A stretch of DNA of 64,000 bases from Promethearchaeota archaeon. GTDB lineage: Archaea > Asgardarchaeota > Lokiarchaeia > Sigyniarchaeales > Promethearchaeaceae. The stretch spans positions 103,590 through 167,589 of the forward strand of contig JAFGBS010000009.1 in the NCBI GenBank assembly GCA_016933055.1, in the 5' to 3' direction. The notes under the pieces are model-generated. The model ran no database searches. It saw nothing but the letters and a program-made list of their open reading frames with translations, and was not told where the DNA came from. Shown here one piece after another: positions 34,850 to 44,004 of this stretch. Numbering within the stretch: position 1 is the stretch's first letter; each line of letters begins with the position of its first letter. The translations under genes were made by a program, and so were the position numbers.

Positions 34850-36283
34850 TTAAATTTTCAACTTCTTTTTTTCTTGACGGATTTTATATTTCTTTAAAAT
34901 ATGGGGATTAAATTTTATCAATATTAATGCAGTACATCCCAGTAAAAACACTACCAAAGCTACTATTCCAAAAATCCAGTTCAACAGAAAACCATAAAAA
35001 ATTGTGATCATACAGAGTTGATAAAACGTTGTTATGAATCCAATTCTCCAGAACTCTTTAATTCGGATAGGACGCTTATTTTTGCTAGCGATATTCATTA
35101 CTAGGATATTATCTCCCATCGGGGTAAAATTGTCCCCCCAATTTGCCCCAATTGCCAGAGAGTAATAAGCTAATTTGCGATAATTCTCTGGATATCCTAT
35201 TGTTATGCTAGAAATGGCAGGAATTAGAACTTTAGTTATGGGAATATTATCTATCGTAGCACTTAGTATTCCTGATATCCATAAAATAGCCAGAATTGCA
35301 ATAAGAATATTATCTCCGCTTAACCGACCCAATAATCCTCCTAAATTTTGTAATATATTGGTGTACTCAATCGAGCCTGCAATTACAAAAATCCCCATAA
35401 GATAGAGAAGTAATCCCATATCAATTTCGGAGATAATACGATCTACATCCTCCCAAGATATGATCAATAAAATCATTGCTCCAGATAATGCAATCACATC
35501 TGGTGAAAGCATAGTTGATGGAATCGATATGAAGAGGATAAAGACGATTCCCAGAATAAGGGAAGATTTCATCAATAATGATTTATTTGTAATCATAATA
35601 GATGGGCTTAACTCTTTTAAGATATTGATGTTTTCAGTAGGAATTTTCATGGATTTTCTATATATTATATAAAACAAACCTACTGTTAGGAGATAACAAA
35701 GTATTGAAATAAAACCTACATTTACAAAAAATTCATTGAAACCGATCCCGCTAGCACCTGTAATTAAAATGTTGGGAATAGATGATATTGCAAAGAATGT
35801 TCCCCCGATATTCACCAAAACTGCTTGGGTGATAATGAAAGGTTCGGGATCTATGTTTAAAATACGTGTAACTGTGATAGTGAGAGGTATGATAATCATT
35901 ACAGTTAAAATATTATTGATTACTGCCGATATTAAGACTGTTATTGTACATAATATAAACAATAGCATATTGGGACGATTTGCGGTACCCAAAATTAATC
36001 TTAATGATATATAACTGAATAATCCCGCTTTATGGCAAATTTGCACGATTATAGAGATTCCAAAAATAAGAATCAATGAATGGGTGTTTACGAAACCATC
36101 TGCAGGGGTTCCAAAAATAAATCCTACGAATAGTGAATAATCTTCTTTTTCTATAAATGTGAGTGTAAAAAAACACAGAAGAGCTCCACTTATTGATAAT
36201 AGTATTCGGTTGGCTTTATCTAGCATTAACAGTGTTACAATTGCAATAAATATAGTAATTATAATTGCCGTTGAAATCCACAA
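34850..36283 (-). CDS. ArsB/NhaD-like (SLC13-related) membrane permease
   Basis: This is the third permease of this type in the window, 477 residues with about 12 helices. Both repeat motifs are close to the ArsB/NhaD/P-protein consensus: SAVINNILTVMIIIPL in the first half and SATIDNIPITKVLIPA in the second, followed by GANWGDNFTPMGDN. It is therefore the best candidate here for true Na+/H+ or arsenite-type transport. It is followed without a gap by the roadblock-like gene and preceded at 24 bases by CorA, so a three-gene membrane/ion transcript is likely. Confidence 0.82.
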   Translation of the reverse strand: MWISTAIIITIFIAIVTLLMLDKANRILLSISGALLCFFTLTFIEKEDYSLFVGFIFGTPADGFVNTHSLILIFGISIIVQICHKAGLFSYISLRLILGTANRPNMLLFILCTITVLISAVINNILTVMIIIPLTITVTRILNIDPEPFIITQAVLVNIGGTFFAISSIPNILITGASGIGFNEFFVNVGFISILCYLLTVGLFYIIYRKSMKIPTENINILKELSPSIMITNKSLLMKSSLILGIVFILFISIPSTMLSPDVIALSGAMILLIISWEDVDRIISEIDMGLLLYLMGIFVIAGSIEYTNILQNLGGLLGRLSGDNILIAILAILWISGILSATIDNIPITKVLIPAISSITIGYPENYRKLAYYSLAIGANWGDNFTPMGDNILVMNIASKNKRPIRIKEFWRIGFITTFYQLCMITIFYGFLLNWIFGIVALVVFLLGCTALILIKFNPHILKKYKIRQEKKKLKI

Positions 36284-36307
36284 TTATCTCTCCACCAGAA
36301 TCTTAAT

Positions 36308-37387
36308 TTATATCCATTTTTTTCTACGGAAGTATATGACCAATCCAATCGAGATCAAAATCATGATTACCCAGACTATAGGATAACCCCATGGAGAATT
36401 GAGTTCGGGCATGAATTTAAAGTTCATCCCGTACACTCCTGCAATAAAAGTTAAGGGTATAAAGATGGTCGATATTATTGTTAGAACTTTCATAATCTCA
36501 TTAGTTTTATTGCCAATACTGGTTAAATAAAGATCCATCAAGCCTGTGAGCAGTTCTCGATAGTTATCTATGGTGTCGATCACTTGATGGATATGATCAC
36601 TAAGATCTCTAAAATAAATATAGATCGATTGATCAATATAATCGTTCTCTGACCTAAGAATTGTGTTTACAACATCTCGTAACGGCCATGTGGATTTTCT
36701 CATGAAGGTTATTGAACTTTTTAACCGGTGTATTTCCCGCATTATTTTCGGATTATTTTTTTCTGAAATATTAGATTCTAAAGTTTCAATTACATCTCCG
36801 ATGTTTTCTAAGGTTATAAAATATCTGTCTACAACTGAATCTAGTAAGGCGTACAGTAAATAAGAAGAATCCATAGTGCGAATTCTTCCTTTTGCTGTTT
36901 TAATTCGATTTTGAATGGGTAAAAATACATTCTCTTCACTCTCTTGAAAAGACAAAAGAATCCCCGGTTTCAGAACAAACGATAGCTGCTCATAAATTAA
37001 ATTATACTGTTCTTGATTCCAATCGATATGTTTGACTGTGATAAACAAACCATCATCATATACCTCATATTTCGGTCTTTGATTTGGGTGGGGATTAAGA
37101 ATATCTTCTAATGTTAATGGATGCAAGTTAAAAGCAGTTCCTAACTTCTCTAGAATGAGGGGTTCTGACAATCCATCTACGTTTAACCAAAAAACACCCT
37201 TATTCGTATCAATGTTAGGCAATATTTCCTCCAATTTTGATTGGTCATTTATTTTTTTCTCTTCATAATGTCTATTTGAATATGAAATCAAAGTAATCTC
37301 GGGTTTTTTACTAGTCTTTGTTCCTGTATAGACAAGACTCCCTGGAGGGGAGTTAATTTTTTTCTTGTAGGAGTAAGTTCTGTTCAT
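36308..37387 (-). CDS. corA: CorA-type Mg2+/Co2+ transporter
   Basis: This is a pentameric divalent-cation channel. A large N-terminal cytosolic domain of about 290 residues includes LNVDGLSEPLILEKLGTAFNLHPLTLEDILN. Two membrane helices follow with the signature YGMN between them (VYGMNFKFMPE), ending in a basic tail RRKKW. The length of 359 residues is typical. A GAGGAAGGA ribosome site precedes the ATG. It is upstream of the permease/roadblock pair on the same strand. It lets Mg2+ in down the membrane potential. Confidence 0.95.
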   Translation of the reverse strand: MNRTYSYKKKINSPPGSLVYTGTKTSKKPEITLISYSNRHYEEKKINDQSKLEEILPNIDTNKGVFWLNVDGLSEPLILEKLGTAFNLHPLTLEDILNPHPNQRPKYEVYDDGLFITVKHIDWNQEQYNLIYEQLSFVLKPGILLSFQESEENVFLPIQNRIKTAKGRIRTMDSSYLLYALLDSVVDRYFITLENIGDVIETLESNISEKNNPKIMREIHRLKSSITFMRKSTWPLRDVVNTILRSENDYIDQSIYIYFRDLSDHIHQVIDTIDNYRELLTGLMDLYLTSIGNKTNEIMKVLTIISTIFIPLTFIAGVYGMNFKFMPELNSPWGYPIVWVIMILISIGLVIYFRRKKWI

Positions 37388-37566
37388 CGTCCTTCCTCAG
37401 TTCAGATTTAATATTTCAAAGGATAAAGCAAATAAAAATATACTTACCATGAGAATTTATACTAAAAAAACGGGTATTTGTTTGGAAAGAAGAATTCTAT
37501 CTATTTAACCACTGTAGAACATATTAACCAAAAATATTTCAATTGCTAATTCTAAACTAGCTCAGC

Positions 37567-39243
37567 ATGGATTATACTTTAGAAAAACTCTCGTCGTTTT
37601 CTGGTCCACAAGGCCCCTTACTTCTGATCATTATGGACGGATTGGGTATTGGCAAGAAAGATCAAGGAGACGCAGTATTTCTTGCAAATCCTCAAAATCT
37701 GATTAAATTGGAAAAAGAATGCAAGGAGAGAGCATTATTTACCACAATTAAAGCACACGGTCCTGCTGTGGGATTACCATCGGAAGAAGATCAAGGAAAT
37801 AGTGAAGTTGGTCATAATGCTATAGGTGCAGGTCGGATTTATAACCAAGGTGCAAAACTGGTAAATGAAGACTTAAAGACAGGTCGAATATTCGGAACAA
37901 GATTATGGGAAAAATTAACCTCGAAAGTGAAAGGTACTGATAACTGCGTTCATCTCATCGGTTTATTATCAGATGGGAATGTGCATAGTAATATACATCA
38001 GTTATATGGTATTTTAGATGGACTTGTTGAGTCCGGAGTGAATAAAGTACGCATTCATATTCTTTTAGATGGTCGAGATGTTCCTGAAAAATCTGCATTG
38101 AGTTATGTTCACCCATTAGAGAATAAACTAAAACTTATTCAAGAAACATATAATTATGATTATCGAATTGCATCAGGTGGGGGGCGAATGTATGTGACAA
38201 TGGACAGATACGAATCCGATTGGAATGTAGTTAAACGAGGTTGGTATACACATGTATTAGGTATTGTACAAGAAATAGATCTCGTAAAAGGATACAAAGG
38301 ATATTACCAAAGTACGGAAGAAGCGATAACACATGGGCGTGATTGTTTCCCTGAAACAAATGATCAAACCGCACGCCCCTTTGTTGTAGTAGATGAGCAG
38401 GGACAACCTGTCGGAAAAATATATGATGGGGATGTGGTTATTAATTTCAATTTTCGAGGGGATCGAGCTATTCAGATTTCAAAGGCATTTGAAGAAGAAG
38501 AATTTGACAAGTTTGATCGAATATATTACCCGGATGTGGAATATGCAGGATTATTAGAATATGATGATGAAGCTCATATTCCGGAGCAGTATTTGGTTCA
38601 ACCACCAGATATTAAACACACATTGAGTGATTTCCTTTGTGCTCAAAAAGTCTCGCAATTCGCCATAGCTGAAACTCATAAGTTTGGTCATGTCACTTAT
38701 TTTTGGAATGGAAATCGAACGGGTTACGTGTGTCCAGATCTAGAAAAATATATGGAAATAAAATCAGATCCCAGTGAAATGATTCCCAAGCAACCGAAGA
38801 TGAAAGCATATGAAGTCCTCAAAAAAACGTTGGAAGTGTTGGATTCCTTAGAATATAAGTTTATTCGGGTGAATTTTGCCAATCCGGACATGGTTGGACA
38901 CACTGGTCTTATTGATGCTACCATAATCGCAGTCCAAACAGTTGATGAATGTGTTGCGGAATTAGTAAAGAAAGTTAATGAGTTAAATGGTATCACTATT
39001 ATTACTGCAGATCATGGTAATGCTGAGGAGATGTTACAAAAAGATGGTAGCAGCTCCAAAACTTCCCATACAACTAATCCTGTAGGCTTTTGGATCATTG
39101 ATAAAAATTGGGATGGAGAGTATAAACTTAATTTCGAATTGGAGGACCCCGGATTAACTAATATTACCTCTACAATTATTAATTTACTAGGGTACAATAC
39201 ACCCGAAATCTATCGGAAAAGTTTGGTTCGGTTTCGAGAATAA
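37567..39243 (+). CDS. gpmI: 2,3-bisphosphoglycerate-independent phosphoglycerate mutase
   Basis: This is a glycolytic/gluconeogenic enzyme interconverting 3- and 2-phosphoglycerate through a phosphoserine intermediate. The N-terminal metal site LIIMDGLGIG (Asp24) and the nucleophile Ser79 in GNSEVGHNAIGAGR are intact, as are LLSDGNVHS, LDGRDVPEKSA and the C-terminal TADHGNAEEM. This is the two-domain GpmI form of bacteria, not the ApgM form common in archaea. At 558 residues it is longer than typical bacterial enzymes of about 510. A T-run terminator follows at 39250. Confidence 0.95.
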   Translation: MDYTLEKLSSFSGPQGPLLLIIMDGLGIGKKDQGDAVFLANPQNLIKLEKECKERALFTTIKAHGPAVGLPSEEDQGNSEVGHNAIGAGRIYNQGAKLVNEDLKTGRIFGTRLWEKLTSKVKGTDNCVHLIGLLSDGNVHSNIHQLYGILDGLVESGVNKVRIHILLDGRDVPEKSALSYVHPLENKLKLIQETYNYDYRIASGGGRMYVTMDRYESDWNVVKRGWYTHVLGIVQEIDLVKGYKGYYQSTEEAITHGRDCFPETNDQTARPFVVVDEQGQPVGKIYDGDVVINFNFRGDRAIQISKAFEEEEFDKFDRIYYPDVEYAGLLEYDDEAHIPEQYLVQPPDIKHTLSDFLCAQKVSQFAIAETHKFGHVTYFWNGNRTGYVCPDLEKYMEIKSDPSEMIPKQPKMKAYEVLKKTLEVLDSLEYKFIRVNFANPDMVGHTGLIDATIIAVQTVDECVAELVKKVNELNGITIITADHGNAEEMLQKDGSSSKTSHTTNPVGFWIIDKNWDGEYKLNFELEDPGLTNITSTIINLLGYNTPEIYRKSLVRFRE

Positions 39244-39249
39244 ATACAG

Positions 39250-39257
39250 TTTTTTTT
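39250..39257 (+). terminator. Oligo-T terminator after gpmI
   Basis: Eight T residues followed by a second T-rich run lie 7 bases after the gpmI stop codon, the form expected for an archaeal terminator. Confidence 0.5.
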
Positions 39258-39434
39258 AATTCTTTTTTGGTTAATATTTGTGGGTAGTGGTTTACGATTT
39301 AAATTGGGAAGATTATAAGTTCTACTCTTTGATTGAACACTTATAATTGGGAGTTTAATGTTTAAACCAAAAAAACAATCGGGTTCAACTCTGGTCTCAT
39401 AAAGCTATATATAGCAACCTTTCATCTTCCCCTT

Positions 39435-40787
39435 ATGTCAACAGAATCAAACATTTCGCCAACTAGTGCAAATAAAATTACCATGTTCCATTTTCTATCA
39501 TTTTGGATCGGGCAACTGTTTTCTGTATTTGGTTCTTCTGTAGTGTTCTTTTCCGTATTGTGGTACTTCACTGATATTACAAAAGAATTCCCAAATCAAG
39601 GCACAATATTCACATCCGTTTCTGCTCTTGTTACGATTCCGTGGACCATTGTATTATTTTTTAGCGGAGTCTTCATTGACCGTTGGAACCGTAAAAAAAT
39701 AATCCTAGTTTCCGACGCAGTGCAAGCTTTTATGACTATTGTCTTAGTAGTCCTGTTTATGTTTGGTTTTGATTTCTGGCCGGTAAATTTATGGATCGTC
39801 ACAGCTATTTTTATGATCCGGCAAACTGCACAAGGATTTCATCAACCCAGTATCCAAGCTATCATTCCTCTCATGATCCCGAAAGATAAAATATCAAGAT
39901 TTAATGGACTTAATACATTTGTCAGTAGCACGATACAAATTGCTGGTCCTATTTTTTCGGGTTTTTTGATTGGACTCGGATTATCTTTCACTCAAATTCT
40001 ATGGATTGATGTAATAACTTTTTGTATTGCATTAATCCCTACTATCTTTATCAAGATTCCCCCCCATAAAATTGAATCTTTAGAAAATTCAAAAGAGAAA
40101 TCTTCATATTTTCAAGAATTTAAAGAGGGATTTAGAACTATTATGGATATTCGGGGAATGCCTGCTCTGTTTTTAGTCATAATAGTTCTCAATTTCATAA
40201 CTCAGCCTTTTAATGCATTACAACCCATATATTTCCAACAAATTATTGGTTCAGAGTTCTACACTCCATTAGCTATCAATGGAATATTTTTTCAGGTTGC
40301 CGTATTTATTGGAGCGGGATTAATGATGCTACGAAAGAAATGGAAGAAAAAATCTCTATTAATTATTGGTACGCAATTTTTGGGTATTGGAGCATGGTAT
40401 TTGGTAAGTCTTGCTGGATTTGGTTTTCCGATCTACTTTATATATATAGCCAGTTCGATGGTTGGACTGTATGCGTCCATCTATAATACAACTTACCAGA
40501 CAATCTTTCATGAAACTATTCCTGCTGATAAATTAGGACGAGTATTTTCAGTGGACTATGCTATATCCTTCTTCTTAGGACCGATCGCAACGTTAATTTC
40601 GGGACCGCTATCAGATTGGCTTGGTTTAGAGAATTTATATCTAGGAATAGCCATCTTCGCAACAATTTTCTTGACAGTGGTTGTGATATTTAGCGATTAT
40701 CGATATGTGGGCGTAGATACTCCCGAGCCATTATCAGATAAAAAGTTAGAAAGAAAACAAATGTTGGAAACTCCCGAATCTCTTTAA
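39435..40787 (+). CDS. MFS transporter (MFS_3-like, macrolide-efflux type)
   Basis: This is a major-facilitator protein of 450 residues and about 12 helices. The loop between helices 2 and 3 carries the family motif FSGVFIDRWNRKKIILVSD, and GFHQPSIQAIIPLMIPKDKISRFNGL matches the MFS_3/efflux group. The C-terminal 35 residues are a charged cytosolic tail. It probably exports small amphipathic molecules; the substrate is unknown. The gene ends exactly where the convergent cdhD gene ends (no intergenic base). Confidence 0.82.
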   Translation: MSTESNISPTSANKITMFHFLSFWIGQLFSVFGSSVVFFSVLWYFTDITKEFPNQGTIFTSVSALVTIPWTIVLFFSGVFIDRWNRKKIILVSDAVQAFMTIVLVVLFMFGFDFWPVNLWIVTAIFMIRQTAQGFHQPSIQAIIPLMIPKDKISRFNGLNTFVSSTIQIAGPIFSGFLIGLGLSFTQILWIDVITFCIALIPTIFIKIPPHKIESLENSKEKSSYFQEFKEGFRTIMDIRGMPALFLVIIVLNFITQPFNALQPIYFQQIIGSEFYTPLAINGIFFQVAVFIGAGLMMLRKKWKKKSLLIIGTQFLGIGAWYLVSLAGFGFPIYFIYIASSMVGLYASIYNTTYQTIFHETIPADKLGRVFSVDYAISFFLGPIATLISGPLSDWLGLENLYLGIAIFATIFLTVVVIFSDYRYVGVDTPEPLSDKKLERKQMLETPESL

Positions 40788-41990
40788 TTAAATTTTCATG
40801 GTTACCCATTCTCCGATTGGGGGTGTAACTTTTTTTGATTCTGCAAAAAAGTCCATACAAATGTTTTTAAAAGTCTGTGCGGCAAGAGGATGAAACATCA
40901 TAGCTAAATCCAAGCCGCATAAAGCCATAGCAAGTGCTGTAGTGACTTCCCAAAGAGGACCCCGTTTAAAAATGTCTCCCCACTGAGGAGCTTTCTTATT
41001 ACTCATCCAAGCCTCTCGTGCACCCCACGCGTTCGTTGTACCTGCGCTGGTTGGAAAGTTGAGCGTCTTGTCTCCTAGTAAACCAGAAATTCGATATCTT
41101 TGATAAATTGAGTAGGAATACTCTAATCCATAGCCTAAAGTAGCACATGTAGGATCGATTACAGTGTGGTTTCTCGGAAGACCCGCATCTAAAGCGTCTT
41201 TATTGAGTTTGATCTGGTCATTAATATCCAACTGTGTCCACAGCAGCACATTTTGATCATACTTTAAAGAAAGCGGAATCACTTGTTCCCATGTCTCTTT
41301 ATCTGCGCTACTAAACATGGTGCGAGTGTTATCATTCGCTGCAATCTTTCCAAGGGCATCATATAGTTGGGGGTCCATTGTTTTATTTCCCGAACCTCCA
41401 ATAATTACTGGGATTTTCACTGCATCGAGTATTTTTTCATACATCGCGGCGTCTTCTTTAATAGGACGATTCAATAAGAGGGGGTCGGTAGCTAAACAAT
41501 GAAAGGTTAGCAAATCTGCTCCAAACTTTTCTGCACGCCTAGCCCATGCGACTGTATCATCATAAACATCTTTATAGATAGCTTTTATGGGTTTGGGAAA
41601 ACTTCTTCCATAATCAAACACATCTAATGATACTACGGGACGATGGGGGTTCTTTTCTCCAAAGAATGACAAGAATGGAGGAACTGTTTCTCCTCCTATA
41701 ACCACTTTCGACTTGTTTTTATTCCGATAAAACGTTACTTCCTCGATTTTCCCTTTGTATTCGTTTTTAATTTCAGGAAATTTGGTTTCAATCCATTCTG
41801 CTGGTTTTAATTGTTGCTGCATGGATACTTGGGATATCATTTGTTGAGTGGATTGAGTAACTGATTTTACAATTCCCGGTAGAACAGAAAATTCTAAATG
41901 CTCCCCCATTAACTCTAAATCTTTTAGGGTCACTTCATCTGTTTCTTCCAGCATTTTCAGAAGTTTTTCGGTAATCTTTTCGAAACTCAT
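40788..41990 (-). CDS. cdhD: Acetyl-CoA decarbonylase/synthase delta subunit (corrinoid Fe-S protein small subunit)
   Basis: This is the delta subunit of the ACDS complex, which with CdhE transfers a methyl group from a tetrahydropterin to acetyl-CoA synthase in the archaeal Wood-Ljungdahl pathway. Family hallmarks are VVSLDVFDYGR, WARRAEKFGADLLTFHCLATDP, DPTCATLGYGLEYSYSIYQRYR and FPTSAGTTNAWGAREAWM. The TIM barrel spans about residues 95-390. The first 45 residues hold the module MSFEKITEKLLKMLEETDEV, which is also encoded separately just upstream at 42006. The other cdh genes are not in the window, so this locus is detached from the usual cluster. The 15-base gap to the small upstream gene implies one transcript. 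Confidence 0.93.
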   Translation of the reverse strand: MSFEKITEKLLKMLEETDEVTLKDLELMGEHLEFSVLPGIVKSVTQSTQQMISQVSMQQQLKPAEWIETKFPEIKNEYKGKIEEVTFYRNKNKSKVVIGGETVPPFLSFFGEKNPHRPVVSLDVFDYGRSFPKPIKAIYKDVYDDTVAWARRAEKFGADLLTFHCLATDPLLLNRPIKEDAAMYEKILDAVKIPVIIGGSGNKTMDPQLYDALGKIAANDNTRTMFSSADKETWEQVIPLSLKYDQNVLLWTQLDINDQIKLNKDALDAGLPRNHTVIDPTCATLGYGLEYSYSIYQRYRISGLLGDKTLNFPTSAGTTNAWGAREAWMSNKKAPQWGDIFKRGPLWEVTTALAMALCGLDLAMMFHPLAAQTFKNICMDFFAESKKVTPPIGEWVTMKI

Positions 41991-42005
41991 GATGTTTTTC
42001 CTCGT

Positions 42006-42167
42006 CTATTTTTCTTTCGTAGATTTTTTAATTAAGGACTTAATCAGATTAGGATCTCCGACCAATAGTTCTAATTGCTCACTGGTTATCTCTACATCAT
42101 TTAAAGTAATCTCATCGACTTTTTCGAGGAGTTTTTCTATCACTTCAGTAAAATCCTCAAGGGACAT
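42006..42167 (-). CDS. 53-residue protein resembling the N-terminus of CdhD
   Basis: This short gene encodes MSLEDFTEVIEKLLEKVDEI and 33 further residues. Its first 35 residues align without gaps to the first 35 of the adjacent CdhD: MSxExxTExxxKxLExxDExTLxDxExxxExLE. It ends in a Lys-rich tail and stops at TAG 42006. It lies 15 bases before the cdhD start on the same strand, so the two are co-transcribed. It looks like a tandem duplication of the CdhD N-terminal segment kept as a separate protein. It may bind the same complex partner, but no function is established. Confidence 0.6.
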   Translation of the reverse strand: MSLEDFTEVIEKLLEKVDEITLNDVEITSEQLELLVGDPNLIKSLIKKSTKEK

Positions 42168-42255
42168 ATCAAAAATTTACTTAATGTAGGATATAAAACT
42201 TTTTTCCCGTTCTGCAAGAAAAAGTAGAAATTAATAGAGAAAAAAGTAAAAAAAA

Positions 42256-43926
42256 TTAGTGAGCGATAAATTCCCGATCACGTAACGACTTTCTATCTAT
42301 CTTCCCAATTCCAGTTTTGGGTAAAGTGTCCAAAAATTCAAATTTCCTGGGAATTTTATAAGATGCAATCTTGGTTTCCAAATGTTCAACAATCTGTTTA
42401 GGTGCCAACATCATTCCTTCGTTTAAAACTGCATAGAGTTTCACAGTCTCTCCACGATATTCATCAGGAGACGCGACAACTACAGCTTCTGCTATCTGGG
42501 GGAAATCACTAGTGATAATCTCTTCAATCTCTCGGGGATACACTTTGTATCCTGATGCATTTATCATATCCTTCTTACGGTTCACTAAATAGAGAAATCC
42601 ATCTTCATCAAAATATCCCAAATCGCCTGTATAGAACCAACCATTTCGTATTATTTCTGCTGTTGCTTCGGGATCTTTGTAATACCCTTTCATGATCTGG
42701 GGGCCCTTGATAACTAATTCTCCAATCTCGCCTTGTGGAACCAATTCATTCGTTTCAGAATCTCGTATTTGTACATCCGTACCAATGAATGGGATACCAA
42801 TAGAACCAATTTTTCTATTATCCTTCTCGAGGGGATTCGCTGAAACTATAGGTGCAGTTTCGGTTAAACCATATACCTCCATCACTAGACCCCCTATGTT
42901 AGATTCTAATTCTTCTGCTAGGGATGTAGGGAGAGCTGCTGCTCCTGAAAATGCTAATTCTAGAGAAGATAAATCGTATTTCTTAAATTTAGGATGTCGC
43001 AATAATGCTCTGTACAGAGTTGGTACCCCGTGCATGTAATTTATACGTTCTTTGCTCAAAATTTTTAGAACATCTTCAAATTTTCGCGGATCGGGGACAA
43101 GATAAATGGTACTTTCTAGAACAATGCATGATAACATCACACCAGTCAATCCGATGACATGGAAGAAGGGGACTACCCCGATATACTTCTTGTGCATTCC
43201 TGGGGGGTGAATCATTACCGGCCATTCTTTTAACCATATCATATTCGCCACAAGATTGCGATGGGTCAACATTGCAGCTTTAGGAACACCGGTTGTTCCT
43301 CCTGTGCTACCAATTGTACTAACATCATCGGGATCTATAGGTATTGGTTCTTGCAAGGGCTCATGGGATTTTATTAATTCATATAAATTCTTTTCACCAG
43401 AAATCTTCGGACTTTTTGGGATTTTTCCAATTAATTTAGCTATAAATCGCATTACAGGTGAGAGAATATCACCTAAAGCAGTAGTGATTATGAGAGGAAT
43501 TTGGACCTTGGTTTCCTCCACTTTTTCATACAAGAAATCCAGCGCCACTATTCCTTTCAGATCTACTTTTTTAAGAACCGCTTCTAAATCACTGGGACCA
43601 TAGAGAGGAGATAAAGGCACAGCTATCGCTCCCGTTTTCAAAATTCCGAAATAACTGATAGGGAATTGATGAAGATTAGGCATTAAAATGCCCATCCTAT
43701 CTCCTTTCTTCACACCAAGTTCGATCAGAGCTTGGGCAAATCGATTTGCCATATCATTTACTCGTGCATAAGTATAATCAATTCCCAGTAAAGATAAGTA
43801 CACTATATCCGGATTGATTTTTGCATACTCCTCAAAAATTCCATGTACGGTCGTATTAGGTATTTCTACTACTTTTCTTACTCCTTTTGGCCATGACTTA
43901 TACCATAATTTTTCTTCTGCTGTCAT
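42256..43926 (-). CDS. AMP-forming acyl-CoA synthetase (FadD-like)
   Basis: This is a member of the ANL superfamily of adenylating enzymes that activates a carboxylic acid to acyl-AMP and then acyl-CoA. Motifs in order are the P-loop STGGTTGVPKAAMLTHRN near residue 208, VYGLTETAPI near 353, the hinge GWFYTGDLGYFDEDG near 434, and the catalytic Lys in PKTGIGKIDRK near the end. The size and LPTSLAEELE-type spacing fit medium- to long-chain acids. ATG 43926 is chosen over the in-frame GTG 43932. It is the first minus-strand gene upstream of the small CdhD-like gene, with 88 bases between them. Confidence 0.9.
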   Translation of the reverse strand: MTAEEKLWYKSWPKGVRKVVEIPNTTVHGIFEEYAKINPDIVYLSLLGIDYTYARVNDMANRFAQALIELGVKKGDRMGILMPNLHQFPISYFGILKTGAIAVPLSPLYGPSDLEAVLKKVDLKGIVALDFLYEKVEETKVQIPLIITTALGDILSPVMRFIAKLIGKIPKSPKISGEKNLYELIKSHEPLQEPIPIDPDDVSTIGSTGGTTGVPKAAMLTHRNLVANMIWLKEWPVMIHPPGMHKKYIGVVPFFHVIGLTGVMLSCIVLESTIYLVPDPRKFEDVLKILSKERINYMHGVPTLYRALLRHPKFKKYDLSSLELAFSGAAALPTSLAEELESNIGGLVMEVYGLTETAPIVSANPLEKDNRKIGSIGIPFIGTDVQIRDSETNELVPQGEIGELVIKGPQIMKGYYKDPEATAEIIRNGWFYTGDLGYFDEDGFLYLVNRKKDMINASGYKVYPREIEEIITSDFPQIAEAVVVASPDEYRGETVKLYAVLNEGMMLAPKQIVEHLETKIASYKIPRKFEFLDTLPKTGIGKIDRKSLRDREFIAH

Positions 43927-44004
43927 CCACACTACACCATTTACATTATTTGTTGAAATAGGTTATTACTCTTATGTAGAACTAACAACTATATCAAAGT
44001 ATAG

